Assembly: GCF_034424175.1 (NCBI RefSeq)
Contig: NZ_CP139986.1
Coordinates: forward strand, 1,116,001 to 1,180,000
DNA: 64,000 bases
Source: Kluyvera intermedia
GTDB lineage: Bacteria; Pseudomonadota; Gammaproteobacteria; Enterobacterales; Enterobacteriaceae
Direction: 5' to 3'
Both the position numbers and the translations under genes were made by a program. Every line of letters begins with the position of its first letter. The stretch's first letter is position 1. Shown piece after piece: positions 1 through 8,405 of the stretch. The notes below the pieces were generated by a model. The model was not told the DNA's origin, searched no databases, and saw nothing but the letters and a program-made list of their open reading frames with translations.

Positions 1-246
1 CACACCGTTGAGTACTACGTGGAAACACGCGATGGCCTGAATAAAGAGTGCGTGGCACGCGCTGAGCTGAATAACAGCGGCTTTATCGATGGCACCGTTA
101 ATATCCGCGATCGCGAGCAGGTTCTGGAACACTACCTGGAAAAAATTTCGCCGGTATACAACACCTTGTATGCCGCGCTTGAGAGCGACAGCCCGGTCAA
201 CTTCGGCCAGCTGGCACGTGAGCCTCAACGGGCATCTAACGCCTGA
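1..246 (+). CDS. hycA: HycA, formate hydrogenlyase regulatory protein (3' part)
   Basis: Only the C-terminal 81 residues are present; the frame is open from base 1 and ends at TGA 244-246. The sequence closely matches the tail of E. coli HycA (about 153 residues), including the stretch NIRDREQVLEHYLEKI. HycA counteracts the activator FhlA and so dampens expression of the formate regulon. It is the first gene of the hyc operon and lies 83 bases before hycB. The sigma-54 promoter and start codon are outside the window. Confidence 0.9.
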   Translation, partial: HTVEYYVETRDGLNKECVARAELNNSGFIDGTVNIRDREQVLEHYLEKISPVYNTLYAALESDSPVNFGQLAREPQRASNA

Positions 247-329
247 ATTATTGGTGTGTCGACGGGTGTCGAAATGACACCTGCTCTGCATGATTTCGTC
301 AAAAATGACTATCACCTGAGGAAGACCTG

Positions 330-938
330 GTGAATCGTTTTGTAATTGCTGACTCTACCGTCTGTATCGGTTGCCGCACCTGTGAAGCGGCGTGCGCGGA
401 AACGCATCGCCATCACGGCCTGCAATCAATGCCGCGGCTGAAAGTTATGCTCAATGAAAAAGAATCCGCGCCGCAGATGTGCCACCAATGCGAAGACGCG
501 CCGTGTGCCGGGGTTTGCCCGGTGAATGCGATTAACCGCGTCGATGGCGCCGTTCAGCTCAATGAAAGTCTGTGCGTGAGCTGCAAACTGTGCGGCATTG
601 CCTGCCCGTTTGGCGCGATTGAATTTTCCGGTAGCCGTCCGCTGGATATCCCGGCAAACGCCAACTCGCCGAAAGCGCTGCCAGCCCCTCCGGCCCCGGC
701 GCGCGTCAGTACGCTGCTGGACTGGGTTCCAGGCGTGCGCGCCATCGCGGTGAAATGTGATCTTTGTTATTTCGACGAGGAAGGCCCGGCCTGTATCCGT
801 ACCTGTCCTACGAAAGCGCTGCATCTTGTTAATAACATGGACATCGCCCGCGTCAGCCGTCGTAAACGTGAACTGACCTTCCATACCGATTTAGGCGATC
901 TGTCGCTGTTTCAGGCGCAACAAGGAGAGTCGAAATGA
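330..938 (+). CDS. hycB: HycB, formate hydrogenlyase electron-transfer subunit (4x[4Fe-4S])
   Basis: This 202-residue ferredoxin-like protein passes electrons from formate dehydrogenase H to the hydrogenase-3 module. Four cysteine clusters are visible: CIGCRTC from residue 12, CHQCEDAPCAGVC near 50, CVSCKLCGIACP near 85 and a last CDLC...CIRTCP group near 145-160. The start is GTG at 330 with a GAGGA ribosome site about 8 bases upstream; no better ATG exists. The stop overlaps the hycC start (ATGA). It is a paralogue of HydN at 12735-13280. Length matches E. coli HycB. Confidence 0.96.
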   Translation: MNRFVIADSTVCIGCRTCEAACAETHRHHGLQSMPRLKVMLNEKESAPQMCHQCEDAPCAGVCPVNAINRVDGAVQLNESLCVSCKLCGIACPFGAIEFSGSRPLDIPANANSPKALPAPPAPARVSTLLDWVPGVRAIAVKCDLCYFDEEGPACIRTCPTKALHLVNNMDIARVSRRKRELTFHTDLGDLSLFQAQQGESK

Positions 939-2761
939 GCGTGATGACGTTAATCAATAACGCAGTGGCGTGGTTCGTCTTTGCTGCGGTGCTCTCCTTT
1001 TTACTGTCGTTTAAGAAACCGCTAAGCGGTTTTGTCGCCGGTATCGGCGGCGCGGTAGGGAGCCTGTGCGCGGCGCTGGCGGGAGCCGAAGTCCTTCTTC
1101 ACGCCACCCCGGTGATGGGCAAACTTTCGCTGGTGCATTACATCGTATTGGTCACCCCGCTAAACGCGGTCTGGCTGATTGCGCTGGGGCTGTGCGGCCT
1201 GTTTGTCAGCCTATACAACATCGACTGGCATCGTCACCCGAACGTGAAAAACAACGGTCTGCTGGTGAACGTTCTGCTGGCTGCGGCGGTTTGCGCGATT
1301 GTTGCCAGCAGCTTCGGTTCGCTGGTGGTGATGGCGGAAATTATGGCGCTGTGTGGGGCATTCCTCACCGGCTGCGTCTCATCCGGCAAGCTGTGGTTTG
1401 CACTGGGCCGTCTGGGTACCCTTTTGCTGGCTATCGCCTGCCTGCTGCTGTGGCAGCGCTATGGCACGCTGGATCTAACGCTGCTGAACGAACGCGCGCA
1501 GTTGTTGCCTATCGGCTCGGATATCTGGGTGCTGTGCGTTATTGGCTTTGGCCTGCTGGCCGGGATTATTCCGCTGCACGGCTGGGTGCCTTCAGCACAT
1601 GCTAACGCCAGCGCACCAGCTGCCGCATTGTTCTCAACCGTGGTGATGAAAGTGGGGCTGCTCGGCATTCTCACTATCTCTCTGCTGGGTGATGCACAAC
1701 CGTTGTGGTGGGGGATCGCGCTGCTGGTACTGGGTATGATCACCGCTTTCGTTGGCGGCCTGTATGCCCTGATGGAGCACAATATTCAGCGTCTGCTGGC
1801 GTACCACACGCTGGAAAATATCGGCATCATCCTGCTCGGTCTTGGCGTCGGCGTAACCGGTCTGGCATTACAGCAGCCGGTGATGGTGGCGCTGGGTCTG
1901 GTGGGTGGTTTGTACCATCTGCTTAACCACAGCCTGTTTAAAACCACGCTGTTTCTCGGCGCGGGCGCGGTCTGGTTCCGTACCGGTCATCGCGATATCG
2001 AGAAGCTGGGCGGCATTGGCAAACGCATGCCGCTGATTTCACTGGCGATGCTGGTTGGCCTGATGGCGATGGCCGCGCTGCCACCGTTAAACGGTTTTGC
2101 CGGTGAGTGGGTTATCTACCAGTCCTTCTTCAAACTGAGCACCAGCGGCGCGTTTATCGGTCGTCTGCTTGGGCCGTTGCTGGCCGTGGGCCTGGCGATT
2201 ACCGGTGCGCTGGCGGTGATGTGTATGGCGAAAGTCTACGGCGTCACCTTCCTTGGCGCACCGCGCACTAAAGAGGCGGAAAACGCCTGCTGCGCGCCGC
2301 TGTTGATGGCGGCAAGCACCGTGGCGATGGCGCTGCTGTGTATCGTGGGCGGGGTTGCCGCGCCGTGGCTGTTGCCGATGTTAAGTGCGGCTGTTCCTCT
2401 GCCAATCGAAACGGCCGATACCCTGGTCTCCCAGCCGATGATCACTCTGCTGCTGATTGCCTGCCCGCTGCTGCCGTTCATCATCCTCGCCTTGCTCAAA
2501 GGCAACCGCCTGCCAAGCCGTTCACGCGGCGCGGCGTGGGTCTGTGGTTACGACCATGAAGAATCGATGGTCATTACCGCGCACGGCTTTGCCATGCCGG
2601 TGAAACAGGCCTTTGCGCCGGTGCTGAAATTACGTCAATGGCTTAACCCGGTGTCTCTGGTTCCGGGCTGGCAGAATGCGGCGGCGGCACCGTTGCTCGC
2701 CCGTCTGGCGCTGGTTGAACTGGCGGTGCTGGTCGTGATTGTCATCTCTCAAGGAGCCTGA
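935..2761 (+). CDS. hycC: HycC, hydrogenase-3 membrane subunit (NuoL/antiporter-like)
   Basis: A 608-residue polytopic inner-membrane protein, the same length as E. coli HycC. It belongs to the proton-translocating NADH-quinone oxidoreductase/Mrp antiporter family and anchors the formate hydrogenlyase complex. The family core GLLAGIIPLHGWVPSAHANA and later HLLNHSLFKTTLFLGAG are visible, with hydrophobic segments throughout. The ATG at 935 overlaps the hycB stop, implying translational coupling, and hycD begins 2 bases after its stop. Confidence 0.96.
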   Translation: MSVMTLINNAVAWFVFAAVLSFLLSFKKPLSGFVAGIGGAVGSLCAALAGAEVLLHATPVMGKLSLVHYIVLVTPLNAVWLIALGLCGLFVSLYNIDWHRHPNVKNNGLLVNVLLAAAVCAIVASSFGSLVVMAEIMALCGAFLTGCVSSGKLWFALGRLGTLLLAIACLLLWQRYGTLDLTLLNERAQLLPIGSDIWVLCVIGFGLLAGIIPLHGWVPSAHANASAPAAALFSTVVMKVGLLGILTISLLGDAQPLWWGIALLVLGMITAFVGGLYALMEHNIQRLLAYHTLENIGIILLGLGVGVTGLALQQPVMVALGLVGGLYHLLNHSLFKTTLFLGAGAVWFRTGHRDIEKLGGIGKRMPLISLAMLVGLMAMAALPPLNGFAGEWVIYQSFFKLSTSGAFIGRLLGPLLAVGLAITGALAVMCMAKVYGVTFLGAPRTKEAENACCAPLLMAASTVAMALLCIVGGVAAPWLLPMLSAAVPLPIETADTLVSQPMITLLLIACPLLPFIILALLKGNRLPSRSRGAAWVCGYDHEESMVITAHGFAMPVKQAFAPVLKLRQWLNPVSLVPGWQNAAAAPLLARLALVELAVLVVIVISQGA

Positions 2762-2763
2762 AC

Positions 2764-3687
2764 ATGACGGTCTTATTTGCTTTATTGCAGGCGCTGGTGC
2801 TGTTTGCCGTTGCGCCATTGCTCTCCGGTATCACCCGCGTATTGCGCGCACGGTTGCATAACCGTCGTGGGCCGGGAGTGATGCAGGAGTATCGCGACAT
2901 CATCAAACTGCTGGGTCGTCAGAGTATTGGCCCGGACGCGTCCGGCTGGATTTTCCGCCTAACGCCGTTTGTGATGGTTGGCGTGATGCTGACCATTGCG
3001 ACCGCGCTGCCGGTGGTGACCGTGGCGTCGCCAATGCCGGGGTTGGGTGACCTGATTACCCTTATCTACCTGTTTGCGGTGGCGCGTTTCTTCTTTGCCA
3101 TCGCCGGTCTGGATACCGGTAGCCCGTTCACCGCCATCGGCGCCAGCCGTGAAGCGATGCTCGGCGTGCTGGTTGAGCCGATTCTGCTACTCGGCCTGTG
3201 GGTTGCGGCACTGGTTGCAGGTTCAACGCACATCAGCAATATCACCGACGCCATTTACCACTGGCCGGTTAGCCGCAGCATCCCGCTGGTATTGGCGTTC
3301 TGCGCCTGCGCTTTCGCCACCTTTATCGAAATGGGCAAACTGCCGTTCGACCTGGCAGAAGCGGAGCAGGAGTTGCAGGAAGGCCCGCTGTCTGAGTACA
3401 GCGGCAGGGGCTTCGGCGTGCTGAAGTGGGGCATTAGCCTCAAACAGCTGGTGGTGTTGCAGATGTTCGTGGGCGTCTTTATCCCATGGGGACAGATGAC
3501 CAGCTTTAGCGCTACAGGACTGGTTATTGCGGTGATTGCCGCCATCGTCAAGCTGATTGCTGGCGTGATGATTATTGCCCTGTTCGAAAACAGCATGGCG
3601 CGTCTGCGTCTGGATATTACAGGTCGCGTGACCTGGGCCGGGTTCGGTTTAGCCTTTTTAGCCTTCGTCTCCTTGCTGGTGGCGTGA
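2764..3687 (+). CDS. hycD: HycD, hydrogenase-3 membrane subunit (NuoH-like)
   Basis: This 307-residue integral membrane protein is homologous to NuoH and forms the second membrane arm of formate hydrogenlyase, linking HycE/HycG to the membrane. Family signatures include NRRGPGVMQEYRDIIKLL near residue 35 and the acidic loop EMGKLPFDLAEAEQELQEGPLSEYSG around 190-210. The start follows the hycC stop immediately with an AGGAGC site inside the end of hycC. Confidence 0.96.
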   Translation: MTVLFALLQALVLFAVAPLLSGITRVLRARLHNRRGPGVMQEYRDIIKLLGRQSIGPDASGWIFRLTPFVMVGVMLTIATALPVVTVASPMPGLGDLITLIYLFAVARFFFAIAGLDTGSPFTAIGASREAMLGVLVEPILLLGLWVAALVAGSTHISNITDAIYHWPVSRSIPLVLAFCACAFATFIEMGKLPFDLAEAEQELQEGPLSEYSGRGFGVLKWGISLKQLVVLQMFVGVFIPWGQMTSFSATGLVIAVIAAIVKLIAGVMIIALFENSMARLRLDITGRVTWAGFGLAFLAFVSLLVA

Positions 3688-3702
3688 TAAGAGAGTTTGA
3701 GC

Positions 3703-5412
3703 ATGTCTGAAGAAAAAGTGGGTCAACATTACCTCGCTGCGCTGCACCAGGCCTTTCCGGGCGTGGTGCTGGACGAAGCCTGGCAGACCAAAGACCAGTT
3801 AACGGTGACCGTGAAGGTCAACTACTTGCCGGAAGTGGTCGAGTTTCTTTACTACAAGCAGGGCGGCTGGCTGTCGGTGCTGTTCGGCAACGATGAACGT
3901 AAACTGAACGGTCACTACGCGGTCTACTACGTGCTGTCGATGGAAACCGGCACCAAGTGCTGGATTACCGTGCGCGTGGAAGTGGATGCCAATACCCTTG
4001 AATATCCGTCCGTCACCCCGCGTGTGCCTGCTGCCGTGTGGGGCGAGCGCGAAGTGCGCGACATGTACGGCCTGATTCCGGTTGGCCTGCCGGACGAACG
4101 TCGCCTGGTGCTGCCGGACGATTGGCCGGACGAGCTGTATCCGCTGCGTAAAGACAGCATGGACTACCGTCAGCGCCCGGCACCAACTACCGATGCGGAA
4201 ACCTACGAGTTCATCAACGAACTGGGCACCAAGAAAAACAACGTAGTGCCAATTGGCCCGCTGCACGTCACCTCCGATGAACCGGGTCACTTCCGCCTGT
4301 TCGTTGACGGCGAGAACATTATCGATGCCGACTACCGTCTGTTCTATGTCCACCGTGGCATGGAAAAGCTGGCGGAAACCCGTATGGGTTACAACGAAGT
4401 GACGTTCTTGTCTGACCGCGTGTGCGGCATCTGCGGCTTTGCCCACAGCACCGCCTACACCACCTCCGTCGAGAATGCGATGGGCATCGTGGTGCCGGAA
4501 CGTGCGCAGATGATCCGCGCTATTCTGCTGGAAGTTGAGCGTCTGCACTCGCACCTGCTGAACCTCGGCCTGGCGTGTCACTTCACCGGTTTTGACTCCG
4601 GGTTTATGCAGTTCTTCCGTGTGCGTGAAGCCTCCATGAAAATGGCGGAAATCCTTACCGGAGCGCGTAAAACCTACGGCCTGAACCTGATTGGCGGTAT
4701 CCGTCGCGACTTCCTCAAAGACGACATGATCCAGACTCGTCAACTGGCGCAGCAAATGCGTCGTGACGTGCAGGATCTGGTGGATATTCTGCTGACCACG
4801 CCGAACATGGAGCAGCGCACCGTGGGTATTGGTCGTCTGGATCCGCAAATCGCCCGTGACTTCAGCAACGTTGGCCCAATGGTTCGCGCCAGCGGCCACG
4901 CTCGTGACACTCGTGCCGATCACCCGTTTGTCGGCTACGGTCTGCTACCAATGGAAGTTCACACCGAGCAGGGCTGCGACGTTATCTCGCGCCTGAAGGT
5001 GCGTATCAACGAAGTGTTCACCGCGCTGAACATGATTGATTACGGCCTAGACAACCTGCCTGGCGGCCCGCTGGCGGTGGACGGATTTACCTACATCCCG
5101 AACCGCTTTGCGCTCGGCTTCTCGGAAGCGCCACGCGGTGATGATATCCACTGGAGCATGACCGGCGACAACCAGAAGCTGTATCGCTGGCGCTGCCGCG
5201 CGGCGACCTACGCCAACTGGCCGACTCTGCGCTATATGCTGCGCGGTAACACCGTGTCCGATGCGCCGCTGATTATCGGTAGCCTCGACCCTTGCTACTC
5301 CTGTACTGACCGTATGACCGTGGTCGATGTGCGTAAGAAGAAAAGCAAAGTCGTGCCGTATAAAGAGCTTGAGCGCTACAGCATTGAGCGTAAGAACTCG
5401 CCGCTGAAATAA
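3703..5412 (+). CDS. hycE: HycE, hydrogenase-3 large subunit (NiFe catalytic, precursor)
   Basis: A 569-residue [NiFe] hydrogenase large subunit that produces H2 in formate hydrogenlyase. The N-terminal part is NuoC-like; the rest is NuoD-like. Nickel ligands lie in VCGICGFAHS near residue 240 and DPCYSCTDR near 530 (C531 and C534). The 32 residues after that Arg, starting MTVVDV, match the peptide that the protease HycI removes in E. coli. I chose ATG 3703 rather than an in-frame TTG at 3697 because GAGAG at 3691-3695 is well spaced to it and the E. coli protein begins MSEEK. Confidence 0.97.
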   Translation: MSEEKVGQHYLAALHQAFPGVVLDEAWQTKDQLTVTVKVNYLPEVVEFLYYKQGGWLSVLFGNDERKLNGHYAVYYVLSMETGTKCWITVRVEVDANTLEYPSVTPRVPAAVWGEREVRDMYGLIPVGLPDERRLVLPDDWPDELYPLRKDSMDYRQRPAPTTDAETYEFINELGTKKNNVVPIGPLHVTSDEPGHFRLFVDGENIIDADYRLFYVHRGMEKLAETRMGYNEVTFLSDRVCGICGFAHSTAYTTSVENAMGIVVPERAQMIRAILLEVERLHSHLLNLGLACHFTGFDSGFMQFFRVREASMKMAEILTGARKTYGLNLIGGIRRDFLKDDMIQTRQLAQQMRRDVQDLVDILLTTPNMEQRTVGIGRLDPQIARDFSNVGPMVRASGHARDTRADHPFVGYGLLPMEVHTEQGCDVISRLKVRINEVFTALNMIDYGLDNLPGGPLAVDGFTYIPNRFALGFSEAPRGDDIHWSMTGDNQKLYRWRCRAATYANWPTLRYMLRGNTVSDAPLIIGSLDPCYSCTDRMTVVDVRKKKSKVVPYKELERYSIERKNSPLK

Positions 5413-5434
5413 TTGGGCTATTGCGTGGGGATTA

Positions 5435-5620
5435 CCCCTCACCCCGGCCCTCTCCCCGTAGGGGCGAGGGGGAAGGGCAGATCGAGTGCGAGTTTACTGG
5501 CAACACCGATCTGTCTCCTCTCTCTATAAGGGCGAGGGAGAAGGGCAGACCGTATTCGGACTTACCAACCGCGCCGAACTGTCCCCTCTCCCTTTCAGGG
5601 AGAGGGTTAGGGTGAGGGTA
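5435..5620. repeat. Palindromic repeat block between hycE and hycF
   Basis: The hycE-hycF gap is 237 bases and is filled by three G/C-rich hairpins (about 5436-5475, 5514-5550 and 5582-5606). The outer ends are inverted copies: 5436-5456 and the reverse complement of 5598-5618 share 18 of 21 bases of the form CCCTCACCC-N3-CCCTCTCCC. This looks like a mobile palindromic (MITE-like) intergenic repeat. Short open frames across it are composed of the repeat and are not genes. A ribosome site GGAG at 5641 precedes hycF. Confidence 0.8.
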
Positions 5621-5649
5621 AAAACACCGCACGCAAGCTGGGAGCAACT

Positions 5650-6192
5650 ATGTTTACCTTTATAAAAAAAGTCATTAAAACCGGCGTGACGACCTCGTCC
5701 TATCCGCTGGAACCGATGCCGGTGGATAAAAACTTCCGTGGCAAACCGGAACACAATCCGCAGCAGTGCATTGGCTGCGCAGCGTGTGTTAACGCCTGCC
5801 CGTCAAACGCGCTGACGGTCGAAACCGACCGCGTCAACAATCAACTGGCGTGGCAGTTTAATCTCGGTCGCTGTATCTTCTGCGGCCGCTGTGAAGAAGT
5901 CTGCCCGACGGCGGCGATTAAGCTGTCGCAGGAATATGAGCTGGCGGTGTGGAAAAAGGAAGATTTCCTCCAGCAGTCACGCTTTGATATCTGCAACTGC
6001 CGCGAGTGCCAGCGTCCGTTTGCGGTGCAAAAAGAGATTGATTACGCCATTGCGTTGTTAAAACACAACGGCGACAGCCGCGCTGAAAATCACCGCGAAA
6101 GCTTTGAGACCTGCCCGGAATGCAAGCGTCAGAAATGTTTGGTGCCTTCCGACCGTATTGACCTGACTCGCCATATGAAAGGGGCTATCTAA
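5650..6192 (+). CDS. hycF: HycF, formate hydrogenlyase ferredoxin-type subunit (NuoI-like)
   Basis: A 180-residue iron-sulfur protein that carries electrons inside hydrogenase-3. Two ferredoxin motifs are visible, CIGCAACVNACP (from about residue 40) and CIFCGRCEEVCP (from about 76), each able to hold a [4Fe-4S] cluster. Extra cysteines follow in CNCRECQ and CPECKRQKC. The stop overlaps the hycG start by one base (TAATG). It is separated from hycE by an inserted repeat, unlike the tight spacing elsewhere in the operon. Confidence 0.96.
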   Translation: MFTFIKKVIKTGVTTSSYPLEPMPVDKNFRGKPEHNPQQCIGCAACVNACPSNALTVETDRVNNQLAWQFNLGRCIFCGRCEEVCPTAAIKLSQEYELAVWKKEDFLQQSRFDICNCRECQRPFAVQKEIDYAIALLKHNGDSRAENHRESFETCPECKRQKCLVPSDRIDLTRHMKGAI

Positions 6193-6959
6193 TGAGCAAC
6201 TTAATCGGGCCACGCGACGACAATGGCATGCCGGTGCCAATGACGGTAGAAGAATCTATCGCCAGCATGAAAGCGTCGCTGTTAAAAAATATCAAGCGTT
6301 CCGCCTACGTTTACCGCGTTGACTGCGGTGGCTGTAACGGCTGCGAAATCGAAATTTTTGCCACCTTGTCGCCGCTGTTTGACGCTGAACGTTTCGGTAT
6401 CAAAGTGGTGCCGTCACCGCGTCACGCTGACATCCTGTTGTTCACCGGTGCGGTGACCCGCGCCATGCGCTCGCCTGCGCTGCGCGCCTGGCAGTCGGCA
6501 CCCGACCCGAAAATCTGCATTTCCTACGGTACCTGCGGCAACAGCGGCGGTATCTTCCACGACCTGTATTGCGTGTGGGGCGGTACCGACAAAATTGTGC
6601 CGGTAGACGTTTATATTCCGGGTTGCCCGCCAACGCCTGCGGCGACGCTGTACGGTTTTGCGATGGCGCTGGGGCTGCTGGAGCAGAAAATCCACGCACG
6701 TGCGCCGGGCGAACTTGACGCCCAGCCTGCTGAAATTCTGCATCCTGATATGGTACAGCCGCTGCGCGTGAAGATTGACCGTGAAGCGCGCCGCCTGGCG
6801 GGTTACCGCTATGGTCGCCAGATTGCCGACGACTATATGGTGCATCTGAACCAGGGCGAAACCCAGATTCAGCAATGGCTGGCAACCGAAAACGATCCGC
6901 GTTTGACGGAAATCGTCACGCATCTGAGTCACGTAGTAGAAGAGGCACGTATTCGATGA
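6192..6959 (+). CDS. hycG: HycG, hydrogenase-3 small subunit (NuoB-like)
   Basis: A 255-residue small subunit of hydrogenase-3 that holds the proximal [4Fe-4S] cluster next to HycE. Cluster cysteines lie in DCGGCNGCEIE near residue 45, SYGTCGNSGG near 115 and PGCPPTPAATLYG near 145. The ATG at 6192 overlaps the hycF stop, and the stop overlaps the hycH start (ATGA at 6956). Length matches E. coli HycG. Confidence 0.97.
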   Translation: MSNLIGPRDDNGMPVPMTVEESIASMKASLLKNIKRSAYVYRVDCGGCNGCEIEIFATLSPLFDAERFGIKVVPSPRHADILLFTGAVTRAMRSPALRAWQSAPDPKICISYGTCGNSGGIFHDLYCVWGGTDKIVPVDVYIPGCPPTPAATLYGFAMALGLLEQKIHARAPGELDAQPAEILHPDMVQPLRVKIDREARRLAGYRYGRQIADDYMVHLNQGETQIQQWLATENDPRLTEIVTHLSHVVEEARIR

Positions 6960-7366
6960 GCGAACAGGTGGTGTTCAGTCAACTGAGCCGTAAATTTATT
7001 GATGAGAACGATGCGACGCCATCGGAGGCGCAGCAGGTTGTCTATTACAGCCTGGCGATTGGCCACCACCTCGGGATTATCGACTGTCTCGAAGCCGCGC
7101 TGACCTGCCCGTGGGATGAGTATCTGGCGTGGATTGCTACGCTTGAGGTAGGCAGTACGGCGCGGCGTAAAATGGAAGGTGTGCCGAAGTACGGCGAAAT
7201 TGTTATCGATAGCAACCATGTGTCGATGCTGGCGAACGCTTTTGATAAAGCCCGTGCGTCACAAACAGCGCAGCAGCAGGACTGGAGTCAGGCGATGCTG
7301 AATATGTTGCATGCCATCCACCAGGAAAGCGCCATCTATCTGATGGTGCGCCGCCTGCGCGACTGA
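6956..7366 (+). CDS. hycH: HycH, hydrogenase-3 maturation/assembly protein
   Basis: A 136-residue protein identical in length to E. coli HycH, which is needed for active hydrogenase-3, probably as a chaperone for large-subunit assembly. It has no metal-binding cysteine motifs. The start is ATG 6956, overlapping the hycG stop; a longer in-frame form would reach back into hycG and is rejected. It lies 23 bases before hycI, in keeping with a role in HycE processing. Confidence 0.94.
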   Translation: MSEQVVFSQLSRKFIDENDATPSEAQQVVYYSLAIGHHLGIIDCLEAALTCPWDEYLAWIATLEVGSTARRKMEGVPKYGEIVIDSNHVSMLANAFDKARASQTAQQQDWSQAMLNMLHAIHQESAIYLMVRRLRD

Positions 7367-7389
7367 TTTTAAAAGATTGAGGAATGAAC

Positions 7390-7863
7390 ATGACTGACGT
7401 TTTACTCTGTGTCGGCAATAGCATGATGGGCGACGACGGCGCGGGCCCGTTACTGGCAGAAATGTGCGCGGCCCAGCCGAAAGGGGCGTGGGTTGTGATT
7501 GACGGCGGTAGCGCGCCGGAGAATGACATTGTGGCGATCCGTGAGTTGAATCCGGCGCGGCTGTTGATTGTTGATGCGACGGATATGGGGTTGAATCCGG
7601 GTGAGATTCGCCTTGTCGATCCGGATGATATTGCTGAGATGTTTATGATGACGACCCACAATATGCCGCTGAATTATCTGGTTGATCAGCTTAAGGATGA
7701 TGTGGGTGAGGTGATTTTCCTCGGGATTCAGCCGGATATTGTTGGGTTTTATTATCCGATGACGGAGGCGATTAAAGAGGCGGTTGAGGTGGTTTATCAG
7801 CGGCTTGAGGGGTGGCAGGGGAATGGTGGGTTTGCGCATTTGGAAGTAGAGGAAGAGGAGTAG
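7390..7863 (+). CDS. hycI: HycI, hydrogenase-3 C-terminal maturation protease
   Basis: A 157-residue endopeptidase that cleaves the C-terminal tail of pre-HycE after nickel insertion. The family pattern GNSMMGDDGAGP near the N terminus supplies the nickel-sensing Asp; DATDMGLNPG (about 62) and TTHNMPL (about 90) are the other conserved blocks. Start ATG 7390 is preferred over ATG 7384, because TGAGGA at 7378-7383 has normal spacing only to 7390. It is the last gene of the hyc operon. Confidence 0.96.
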   Translation: MTDVLLCVGNSMMGDDGAGPLLAEMCAAQPKGAWVVIDGGSAPENDIVAIRELNPARLLIVDATDMGLNPGEIRLVDPDDIAEMFMMTTHNMPLNYLVDQLKDDVGEVIFLGIQPDIVGFYYPMTEAIKEAVEVVYQRLEGWQGNGGFAHLEVEEEE

Positions 7864-8405
7864 TTTCCTTAGACGCTCAGGTTGTTGTTATTGTGATATT
7901 TTTTAGTTTGGTGAAAGGTTCCGTTCACTTTGCGTTAGGTAGAACATGAAGTGTCATCACCGGTGAACGTGTTAAGGGGGGCGGCCGCGCCCCCCTTAAC
8001 AATCCCCGCGGCCCCGCAGGGAAATCGGTGCTTCGCACTGCGCTCGCCTCCGAACTCCAGCCTGCGGCACGGCGAAACTCGACGTCCTGTCTCGGTTCGC
8101 CTCAGTCCGCCATCCAGGCGGACTGACCTTGTCTTCCATTCTCCGACTCGCCGATTTCAGCGGGGACACATCGGTTTCAGAATGATTGGTTTTAGCTTTT
8201 AACTAAAAGGCCGCACGGACTTTGGCGGCGGCGATTGGCCGCCCCTTGCGTGCTCCCTGCGCCCGCGCGTGTTATATGGCTATATCTGGAAGGGAGCGCA
8301 ACAGGACGCTGAATCCCAATATGGCTCCCCCTTTAGCGAGTTACCCTCACCCTGGTGGCGCTTCGCTTGGCCGGGCTACAACGCCAGATAAACCACACGA
8401 GGCGC
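7864..8405. other. Gene-free GC-rich block between hycI and ascB
   Basis: This 542-base stretch has no convincing gene. It holds a perfect 13-bp-stem hairpin at 7971-8000 (GTTAAGGGGGGC and its complement), about 110 bases after hycI, without a T run. A short complementary pair GTCCGCC/GGCGGAC lies near 8107-8124. From about 8352 to 8382 there is a REP-like half element (GGTGGCGCTTCGCTTGGCCG). Two open frames run through it (7951-8202 and 8222-8593) but have low-complexity composition, no ribosome site and no recognisable family. Confidence 0.6.

Noticed and set aside
3697..3702. TTG start for hycE two codons upstream
   Set aside because: ATG 3703 has better ribosome-site spacing and matches the E. 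coli N terminus.
3799..4923. 374-codon open frame antisense to hycE
   Set aside because: Codon-bias shadow of hycE; His/Val/Gln-rich composition typical of antisense frames.
5421..5647. Short open frames on both strands in the hycE-hycF gap
   Set aside because: They translate the palindromic repeat (PSPRPSPRRGE-like) and have no ribosome sites.
7951..8202. 83-codon open frame after hycI
   Set aside because: Low-complexity, no ribosome site and no family match; kept only as part of the unexplained block.
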